Below are positions 16,690 to 21,920 of a stretch of 21,920 bases of DNA, one piece after another. Positions within the stretch are counted from its first letter, which is position 1. Every line of letters begins with the position of its first letter. The notes under the pieces are model-generated. The model had not been told where the DNA came from. It saw only the letters and a list, made by a program, of their open reading frames with translations, and searched no databases. The stretch spans positions 1 to 21,920 of the forward strand of contig JAWXCI010000081.1 of NCBI GenBank assembly GCA_034408895.1, read 5' to 3'. This stretch comes from UBA4660 sp034408895 (GTDB lineage Bacteria; Bacteroidota; Bacteroidia; Flavobacteriales_D; Sanyastnellaceae). A program made the translations under genes and the position numbers.

Positions 16690-16718
16690 TTGGCACTGCT
16701 GGATTCCATGTAACCTTG
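16690..16718 (+). promoter_or_regulatory. Candidate promoter of the SDR-flippase genes
   Basis: TTG (16690-16692), 18-bp spacer, then TAACCTTG (16711-16718), one mismatch from TAnnTTTG. Spacing equals that of the exosortase operon promoter. Transcription would start near 16725, about 13 nt before the SDR start codon. A promoter is expected here because the gene upstream runs the other way. Confidence 0.45.
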
Positions 16719-16737
16719 CACAATAAAATTTCAGTCC

Positions 16738-17562
16738 ATGTCCTTGCTTCGAACCACTGATCCGTTTCAAATTGATTTTAAAAAGAAATTCGATCTCACG
16801 GGAAAAGTAATTGTAATTTCCGGAGCGTGCGGACTCATTGGTAAAGCATTTTGTGAAGCCGTTGCACAATTTGGTGCGCAGGTTGTTTGTGCAGATATAG
16901 CAATTGCAAAGCCGTCAGAGTTTGCCGCGCAACTTGAGCAACGCCATGAAAGAAAAATGCTGGGCATTGCAGTTAATGTGGCCATTAAAGATGAAGTGAT
17001 AAAACTCCGCGATGCAGTGCTCAAAGAATTTGGAAAAGTGGACGGCCTGGTGTGCGCACATCAAAACAAATCGCATTTAAAATTTGAACCTTTCGAAGAA
17101 GTTTCGGAAGAAAATTGGGATACGGTGGTGGAGATTAATCTCAAGGGAACGTTTCTGCTTTGCCAGGTCATTGGTTCGCACATGGCAGCAGCAGGCAAAG
17201 GCTCTATCGTAAACATTCCGTCCACTTATTCTGTGGTTGCACCCAACCAAAATTTATACAAGGGAACTACTCTTGGTTGCCCCGCTGCTTACAGCGCCAG
17301 CAAAGGTGCCATTGATGCTTTATCGCGCTATCTCGCTTCCAATTGGGCGGCAAAAAATGTAAGGGTGAACATGATTACACCTCACGGAGTATGGAACAAT
17401 CACGAAGAGCAATTCGAAAAAAACTTCGCCAGTTTTTCACCAATGCAGCGCCTCAGCTACAATCACGAAGTGGCTTCAGCACTTGTTTATTTATTGAGTG
17501 ATGCTTCGAGCTATGTGACCGGTGACAATATGCTGGTGGAAGGAGGCTGGACGGTGTGGTAA
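16738..17562 (+). CDS. SDR family oxidoreductase, PtmA-like
   Basis: 274 aa NAD(P)-dependent short-chain dehydrogenase. The nucleotide-binding loop is SGACGLIG (28-35), spaced GxxGxxG instead of the classical GxxxGxG; D53 (VCADI) favours NAD. The catalytic residues are S162 (NIPSTYS), Y185 and K189 (AAYSASKGAID). The C-terminus is EGGWTVW. This loop spacing and the N-terminal style are like PtmA proteins of flagellar-glycan clusters, which oxidise sugar intermediates. In this context it probably acts on a sugar or sugar acid precursor of the same glycan as the cytidylyltransferase. It has its own candidate promoter and is 178 bp upstream of the flippase. Confidence 0.88.
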   Translation: MSLLRTTDPFQIDFKKKFDLTGKVIVISGACGLIGKAFCEAVAQFGAQVVCADIAIAKPSEFAAQLEQRHERKMLGIAVNVAIKDEVIKLRDAVLKEFGKVDGLVCAHQNKSHLKFEPFEEVSEENWDTVVEINLKGTFLLCQVIGSHMAAAGKGSIVNIPSTYSVVAPNQNLYKGTTLGCPAAYSASKGAIDALSRYLASNWAAKNVRVNMITPHGVWNNHEEQFEKNFASFSPMQRLSYNHEVASALVYLLSDASSYVTGDNMLVEGGWTVW

Positions 17563-17576
17563 TAAAGTTTTTGTTA

Positions 17577-17719
17577 GTTCATGTTTCATAATCTCATGAG
17601 GATTTAAGCAGTGCCCTATGTTCAGGTTTCTGGTTTCAAGTTTCTGGATGGCAATGCGCATTACAAGCGAACCCCTACGAACCATGAACCCAACTACTAT
17701 GATCTATGAACCATGAAAC
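17577..17719. repeat. Heptanucleotide repeats (GTTTCNN / ATGAAMC family)
   Basis: The gap between the SDR and flippase genes contains words with a 7-bp period. Bases 17619-17646 hold four adjacent heptamers of form GTTTCNN (the first degenerate, GTTCA). The element GTTCATGTTTCAT (17577-17589) belongs to the same family. Further right the family appears in the opposite orientation: ACGAACC + ATGAACC at 17677-17690 and ATGAACC + ATGAAAC at 17706-17719. The left and right copies could pair as TGTTTCAT / ATGAAACA. No reading frame is apparent. Confidence 0.65.
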
Positions 17720-17740
17720 ATCGCCCAGAAAACTGAAAGA

Positions 17741-19222
17741 ATGATCCGGAAAATTTTAGGCCATTCGGTGTTGTACTTCTTCGCCACTTACGTTACAATG
17801 GTGGCGAATATTTTTATCCTGCCCATTATCATCCCTTACATGACGCTGGATGATTATGCAATCTATGGTCTAACTTTCAGCTACGTAAGTCTGCTCTCCG
17901 CTTTTGCCGATCTCGGATTGATAAATCTTTTTGAAAACAGTTTTTTCAAGGAACGCACCACCTATAAAAATACCTGGGGAAAGTTTATGGGCTTCCTGCT
18001 GGTGTGGCGAATTTTTTACGCGTTGTGTTGCGGGGTATTGTTGTACTTCCTGTTTCGCAACCAGGTGGGCGACAACATTTTTTACATGCTTGCCCTTGTC
18101 ACTATTCCACTTGCGTTTTTCGACTTTACGAAAGGAATAGGAATGCGCCATTGCCAGTTGGCAAACAAACACAAATTGGTTTACATCTCCATGCTCATCA
18201 GTGGTGGACTTGTCGTGAGCACATCCTTCATCAGCATTTACTTTTTCCGTCTGGGATATCTCGGATTGTTCCTGTCTGCATTCGTTGCAAAATCATTTGA
18301 ATACTTCTACTACGGCTATCATCTGCGCTTCAGGAATAACATCAGGGCTTCGTTCGATTTTACATGGACCTACATCAGGCAAAAACTCAAAATCGTTTTG
18401 CCCATCATCCCGAAGAAATATTCCAACAACATCATAAACAGTTCTGACCGCGCTATTCTGGATTACTCGCGAGCGCACAACGGTGTGGTTTCACTTGGCG
18501 ATATTGGTTTGTACAACGTGGCTTTTAGTTTCGGCAGCTACTTCGGCAATTTCCAGGGAGCAGTTACCACTGTAGTCACTCCCATTCTTTTCGGATTGAT
18601 TGCCGATAAGAAAAAAGAAAACGCATTGCTGCTGCGCAGCATCATCATGTTGTGGTTTGCTTTCAGTATTTATTGTGCGTTGTGGGTGTGCCTCTGGATA
18701 AAAGAGGTGGTAATGTTCCTCTATCCCAATCCTGATTTTACCAATGCCTATACCATAGCACCACTTCTTGTTATGGGCTGGTGTTATCGGCCTATGTACG
18801 TGGCCACGGTATCCAGAGCCATCTTCCATGAAAAGACAGTTCCGGTGTTGAGAATTTTTTTAATAGCTGCCGCTGTGAGCATTGGTTCCAACCTTATCCT
18901 TATTCCCTGGCTTGGAATAAAAGGCGCCATGATTTCATCCTTTGCTTCTTCCATTGTACTGGGATTTGCAGGGTTTTTTATCGCCTCGGTGAAAAAGCAC
19001 ATTGACAGTAACTACCGTCCTCTGTTGCTTGCCGCGCTACTGGTGGCTGCTTCGATTGCGGGATTTTTTCTACCCGATACTCCCCTGATGTGGAAAATTG
19101 TAATTGCGATTACACTTGTGGTTGTCGCCCTGGCGTGGTATCGTTTCTATGGCAGAAATCTGATTGCAGCAGTGAATAGCATTACGCCTGCACGTGTGCA
19201 AATGGAAGAAGAAGAAGTGTAG
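17741..19222 (+). CDS. Wzx-type polysaccharide flippase (MOP superfamily)
   Basis: 493 aa, almost entirely hydrophobic helices (about 12-14 segments), beginning MIRKILGHSVLYFFATY, which is the characteristic amphipathic start of Wzx/RfbX-like membrane proteins. Conserved features include an early LPIIIPYMTLDDYAIYGL stretch and a central cytoplasmic loop rich in Arg and Lys (RFRNNIRASFDF). The C-terminus is an acidic tail (MEEEEV). It would move lipid-linked oligosaccharide from the inner to the outer face of the inner membrane, where Wzc would act with a polymerase that is not in the window. It closes the plus-strand glycan region and faces the response regulator gene. Confidence 0.88.
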   Translation: MIRKILGHSVLYFFATYVTMVANIFILPIIIPYMTLDDYAIYGLTFSYVSLLSAFADLGLINLFENSFFKERTTYKNTWGKFMGFLLVWRIFYALCCGVLLYFLFRNQVGDNIFYMLALVTIPLAFFDFTKGIGMRHCQLANKHKLVYISMLISGGLVVSTSFISIYFFRLGYLGLFLSAFVAKSFEYFYYGYHLRFRNNIRASFDFTWTYIRQKLKIVLPIIPKKYSNNIINSSDRAILDYSRAHNGVVSLGDIGLYNVAFSFGSYFGNFQGAVTTVVTPILFGLIADKKKENALLLRSIIMLWFAFSIYCALWVCLWIKEVVMFLYPNPDFTNAYTIAPLLVMGWCYRPMYVATVSRAIFHEKTVPVLRIFLIAAAVSIGSNLILIPWLGIKGAMISSFASSIVLGFAGFFIASVKKHIDSNYRPLLLAALLVAASIAGFFLPDTPLMWKIVIAITLVVVALAWYRFYGRNLIAAVNSITPARVQMEEEEV

Positions 19223-19346
19223 AAAGATTTCGAAAAAAGCTTTACTTCTGAAATCAAAAAAATTTTGCGTTGGTTTGAAGTTCAACATTCATCACTACCG
19301 CAAGTAGGGATAAAAATTTTTCACTCATCACAAGCAGGCTAAATTC

Positions 19347-20042
19347 TCACTTCGCCAAAAGTTTGAAACCCCTCCCATGTATGTTTATGATTTCGACTGT
19401 GGGATCGAGTCTCAGGTGTTTGCGCAACTTGGCCACATACACATCCATGCTTCGCCCATTGAAATAGTTGTCGTCACCCCAAATAGATTTAAGTGCAAAG
19501 CCGCGTTCCATCACTCCGTTTTTAAACTTGCAAAGGAGGTAGAGCAATTCGTTCTCTTTTGTAGTTAGCTTAATCTCGGTTTTTCCTTCGGTAAGTTTTT
19601 GGGTGTTGTAATCGAAATGGTAATTACCTATTTCGTATTCCAGTGCATCGTCTCCAGTTTCCGGCAGGGCTGATGTTCTTCGCAATATGGCATTCATGCG
19701 CACCAGCAGTTCTTCCATGCTGAACGGTTTGGTCATGTAATCATCGGCCCCTACTTTGAATCCTTCCAGAGTGTCTTCCTTCATGCTTTTGGCGGTGAGG
19801 AAAAGAATGGGAGTGTGTTTGTCGTCCTGCCTTATTTCTTCGGCCACGGTAAAGCCGTCCTTCACTGGCATCATCACGTCAAGAATCACAAAGTCGTGAG
19901 CATTCCTGCGGAAAAGTTTCAGCCCCTCAAGGCCATCAGTGGCCAGTTCGGTTTCGAATCCTTTAGCATCGAGGAATTCGCGCAGAAGAGTACCGAGGTT
20001 GGGATCATCCTCGCAGAGCAATACTTTAATTTTCTTTTTCAT
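19347..20042 (-). CDS. rprY: OmpR-family response regulator, RprY-like
   Basis: 231 aa. Receiver domain residues 5-120: acidic pair D12-D13, phosphoacceptor D55 in VILDVMMP, T83 in FLTAKS, and K105 in YMTKPF. A winged-helix DNA-binding domain follows from about 130 (LTTKENELLYLLC ... NGRSMDVYVAKLRKHL ... HGRGFKL). The receiver closely follows the RprY pattern of Bacteroides (LLCEDDxNLGxLLREFL, LEGFKVGADDYxTKPFSMEEL), so the symbol is offered by similarity recalled from memory. Its start overlaps the end of the sensor kinase gene by 17 bp, so the two are co-translated. Targets are unknown; control of the surface genes next door is possible but not shown. Confidence 0.9.
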   Translation of the reverse strand: MKKKIKVLLCEDDPNLGTLLREFLDAKGFETELATDGLEGLKLFRRNAHDFVILDVMMPVKDGFTVAEEIRQDDKHTPILFLTAKSMKEDTLEGFKVGADDYMTKPFSMEELLVRMNAILRRTSALPETGDDALEYEIGNYHFDYNTQKLTEGKTEIKLTTKENELLYLLCKFKNGVMERGFALKSIWGDDNYFNGRSMDVYVAKLRKHLRLDPTVEIINIHGRGFKLLAK

Positions 20043-21510
20043 GTTTTCTTGGGATTTGTATAGTGAATGTGCTTCCTTTTTTCAATTCGCTTTCCAGTGC
20101 AACGCTGCCACCGTGCTTTTCCGCAACGCCTTTAACATAACTGAGGCCAAGGCCGAAGCCTTTTACATTGTGCACGTTGCCGGTAGGTACGCGGTAGAGC
20201 TTGTCAAAAACTTTCGGCTGGTTTTCTTTTGAGATACCGATGCCGTTGTCGGTGAATTCAATTACAATGTTCATCCCCGAGTCGCGGGTCGAAATTTCTA
20301 CCATCGGTTTTTCACCTGAGTATTTAATGGCGTTGTCAATGAGGTTGTACACCACGTTAGTGAGGTGGAGCGCATCGCCCTCTACCATGGGATCGCCTGC
20401 ATCAAGTTTAGTAATAATGCTTCCCTGACGCTGCTTAACCAGTATGGCCACATTGCGGATAACGGTCCTGATTATATCGTGCATGTTCAGTTTGTCAATG
20501 CGAAGATTCATATCCCCCTGCTCGAAGATTGCTGTGCGAAGTACGTTCTCGACCAGCACACCCAGCCGCTTGTTTTCCTCGCTTATCATCCTGACGTAAT
20601 TCTCCACTGAATTTTGACTAGAACGCATGTCCGGATCGTTGAGCGCTTCGCACGCCAGCGAAATGGTGGAGATGGGAGTTTTCAGTTCGTGAGTCATGTT
20701 GTTGATGAAATCATTTTTTACATCACTCAGTTTTTTCTGGCGGTAAATGATCCTGATGGAAAACGAAAACAGGAACATAATAAACAGCAACAGCACCACA
20801 GAAACTAAAACCATCATCCACATGGAGGTGAGGAGGTATCGTTGCTGGTGTGGAAACCACAAATGGAGGTAAGCGGGGTCGGCCAATGGGTCGTTGGGAA
20901 ACAGCTGAGTAGCATGGCCATCAAGCAGGTTTTTCTGGTTGGCCAAATCTGCATCGGCAAGTATTTCCGGTTTTTTCAGGCGGTTGAAAACTGCGAAATG
21001 AAACCCGGCCTTTACCCCTTCGTTGGCAAGAAAAGAACGGAGAAGAGAATCAAGTAGAACGGTGTCCACACGTTCGGTCACCGAGCGGTAGATGTCGAGT
21101 TCCATTGCTCCAGTCATGATGTCGTCAAGAAATCCTGATTGTTCAAGAATTTCGCTTTGCTGCAAGCCGCTCTCACCCCATTGCTGAAAAAAAATGGAGT
21201 CTTTGCCCATCTGGATATTTCCGGACTTGAGCGTATCAAGCTGATCATCGTGAGAGGAAATAACAACGGAACTGTCCTGAACTGATGAGATGGAAATGCT
21301 GGGGCTTCCGCTTTGCCTTTCCATCCTGGCCATCATCTCAAATTCTTCCAGTTCTATGGCAGTAATGTTCATTGCCTTCTGCACACTATTGGAAAATTCC
21401 TGTTGCCGCAATTCGAATGAATTATTTACCCAATACACTTGTATAGCAATGAGGCCAAGCACGGCAACTGTGCTCACTATAATAAGTACACGTAAATATC
21501 TCTCGTTCAT
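20026..21510 (-). CDS. rprX: Sensor histidine kinase, RprX-like
   Basis: 494 aa. Two membrane helices (about 7-28 and 229-256) enclose a periplasmic sensor region of roughly 200 residues with no recognised ligand domain. The kinase core follows: H-box NDFINNMTHELKTPIS with H274 as phosphorylation site, N-box NVVYNLIDNAIKYS (N389, N393), G1 box DNGIGI (421-426) and G2 box GFGLGLSYVKG (451-461). The periplasmic beginning (QQEFSNSVQKAMN) is typical of RprX-like kinases in Bacteroidota. Transcribed first, then the regulator. Its leader contains a run of 7-bp repeats at 21548-21589 and no clear promoter of the TAnnTTTG type was found. Confidence 0.9.
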   Translation of the reverse strand: MNERYLRVLIIVSTVAVLGLIAIQVYWVNNSFELRQQEFSNSVQKAMNITAIELEEFEMMARMERQSGSPSISISSVQDSSVVISSHDDQLDTLKSGNIQMGKDSIFFQQWGESGLQQSEILEQSGFLDDIMTGAMELDIYRSVTERVDTVLLDSLLRSFLANEGVKAGFHFAVFNRLKKPEILADADLANQKNLLDGHATQLFPNDPLADPAYLHLWFPHQQRYLLTSMWMMVLVSVVLLLFIMFLFSFSIRIIYRQKKLSDVKNDFINNMTHELKTPISTISLACEALNDPDMRSSQNSVENYVRMISEENKRLGVLVENVLRTAIFEQGDMNLRIDKLNMHDIIRTVIRNVAILVKQRQGSIITKLDAGDPMVEGDALHLTNVVYNLIDNAIKYSGEKPMVEISTRDSGMNIVIEFTDNGIGISKENQPKVFDKLYRVPTGNVHNVKGFGLGLSYVKGVAEKHGGSVALESELKKGSTFTIQIPRKHEKEN

Positions 21511-21547
21511 TGAACTCTGCTACAGAAATTCTCTATCCCAAACTCCC

Positions 21548-21589
21548 GCTCCTATCTCTCATCTCATGTCTCCTATCTCACATCTTCTT
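21548..21589. repeat. Heptanucleotide tandem repeat (TCTCNNA family, 6 units)
   Basis: Six contiguous 7-mers without gaps: GCTCCTA, TCTCTCA, TCTCATG, TCTCCTA, TCTCACA, TCTTCTT. Bases 21550-21564 and 21571-21585 agree at 14 of 15 positions. On the minus strand this is a purine-rich stretch 38-79 nt upstream of the histidine kinase start codon, so it is probably in the leader or promoter of that operon. Confidence 0.7.
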
Positions 21590-21617
21590 TCGGCCAAAGA
21601 ACCGCAAGAGTTGAGTT

Positions 21618-21667
21618 GTTAAAAAATTGGTTAACGTTTTTTGACCATGCTTAACCCTTGTTTAACG
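21618..21667. promoter_or_regulatory. Cluster of TTAAC/GTTAA words, possible operator
   Basis: Four occurrences: GTTAA at 21618, the palindrome GTTAAC at 21630-21635, TTAAC at 21651-21655 and at 21662-21666. The last three are separated by about 20 and 11 bp, close to whole helical turns. The cluster lies between the histidine kinase leader and the candidate RNA promoter. It could bind a regulator such as the neighbouring RprY-like protein, which is inference. Confidence 0.3.
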
Positions 21668-21688
21668 GTGACGTGGAGTTCACACAAA

Positions 21689-21696
21689 TAGTTTTG
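21689..21696 (+). promoter_or_regulatory. Candidate -7 box for a small RNA
   Basis: TAGTTTTG matches TAnnTTTG exactly. A transcript would begin about 21702-21704, which coincides with the first base of a long closing stem at 21703. No TTG lies at the usual distance upstream. Confidence 0.4.
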
Positions 21697-21702
21697 GCCG
21701 CA

Positions 21703-21866
21703 GTTAATCCCAACAAAAAAGCGTTCAAACGTGAACGATGCTTCTCATGATTATTTAGGTTTAAAAAGTCTTCTCCGCAGGATACTGCGCACAGGACATT
21801 ACAGGTTTTAAGTTGGATTAACCCGAAACAACTTGAAAGGCCCTTCTTGAAACGGAAGGGTTTTTC
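21703..21866 (+). ncRNA. Candidate structured small RNA or leader, about 164 nt
   Basis: GTTAATCCCAAC (21703-21714) pairs with GTTGGATTAAC (21812-21822) as an 11-bp closing stem with one bulge. Inside are two compact hairpins: CGTTCA-AACG-TGAACG near 21722-21737, and CGCAG-GATA-CTGCG near 21776-21789. A terminator follows at 21839-21865, and a -7 box sits right before the 5' end. The whole set looks like an independent RNA of 6S-like length, though its fold is multibranched and not the single long rod of 6S RNA. It could also be a leader or attenuator for a gene beyond the right edge. I do not recognise a known riboswitch. Confidence 0.4.
21839..21865 (+). terminator. Intrinsic terminator on plus strand
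   Basis: CCCTTC (21841-21846) pairs with GAAGGG (21855-21860), 8-nt loop, followed by five T (21861-21865). No plus-strand protein gene ends nearby, so it should end an untranslated transcript or act as an attenuator. Confidence 0.6.
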
Positions 21867-21920
21867 AATTGTGATAGTTAAGAATGATGGGCAACCAAAA
21901 ACATCATCACAAAAAAAGCG

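Larger units (their letters stand above)
21511..21920. other. Gene-free right end of the window
   Basis: About 410 bp without a supported protein gene. From left to right it holds heptanucleotide repeats (21548-21589), a cluster of TTAAC/GTTAA words (21618-21667), a plus-strand TAGTTTTG box (21689-21696), a candidate structured RNA (21703-21866) with a terminator (21839-21865), and 55 unremarkable bases. Confidence 0.6.

Noticed and set aside
19223..19346. Bidirectional terminator between flippase and response regulator
   Set aside because: GATTTC/GAAATC (19226-19231 with 19250-19255) forms only a weak stem with a long loop; not strong enough to call.

Overview
The window looks like a Bacteroidota chromosome segment, most likely Flavobacteriales-like. 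Three things point there: giant Cys-rich secreted proteins built from GCTDPxACNY..DDGSC modules with a dockerin-like tail, a PID-CTERM protein next to an exosortase, and promoter elements that fit the Bacteroidota TTG / TAnnTTTG pattern rather than the sigma70 consensus. No ribosomal RNA, tRNA, transposase or CRISPR array was recognised. The lineage call rests on gene content only.

Layout. (1) 1-6956, minus strand: two very large secreted, cysteine-rich, repeat-built proteins. The first runs off the left edge; the second is 1391 aa. A strong intrinsic terminator separates them. (2) 7353-9123, minus strand: a compact operon of a 73-aa PID-CTERM protein, an exosortase (C/R/H triad visible), a small membrane protein coupled to it by an ATGA overlap, and a conserved soluble protein. 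A probable terminator lies at 7052-7101. (3) 9273-19222, mainly plus strand: a surface-polysaccharide or glycan region. It holds a Wzc-type chain-length regulator and tyrosine autokinase, a family 2 glycosyltransferase, a sulfotransferase, a SpsF-type cytidylyltransferase, a class III (GSA-like) aminotransferase, an oppositely oriented acyltransferase, a PtmA-like SDR dehydrogenase and a Wzx-type flippase. (4) 19347-21510, minus strand: an RprY/RprX-like two-component system. (5) 21511-21920: a gene-free end with heptanucleotide repeats, TTAAC motifs, and a candidate structured small RNA with its own promoter-like box and terminator.

How they may work together (inference): exosortase systems are often found beside exopolysaccharide genes. 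Here the exosortase operon and the Wzc-led polysaccharide operon diverge from one short intergenic region that has a promoter-like box on each strand. The polysaccharide genes point to an amino-sugar or acidic sugar that is activated with CMP, possibly sulfated and acylated, and flipped by Wzx. No polymerase, initiating transferase or nonulosonate synthase lies in the window, so the pathway is incomplete here.

The least expected signals are noncoding: two different families of 7-bp tandem repeats in two separate gaps, and the candidate RNA at about 21703-21866. In coding sequence the notable ones are a 555-bp super-repeat with exact 48-50-nt identical blocks, a module with its two halves in reversed order, and a tyrosine-glycine ladder at the end of the kinase.
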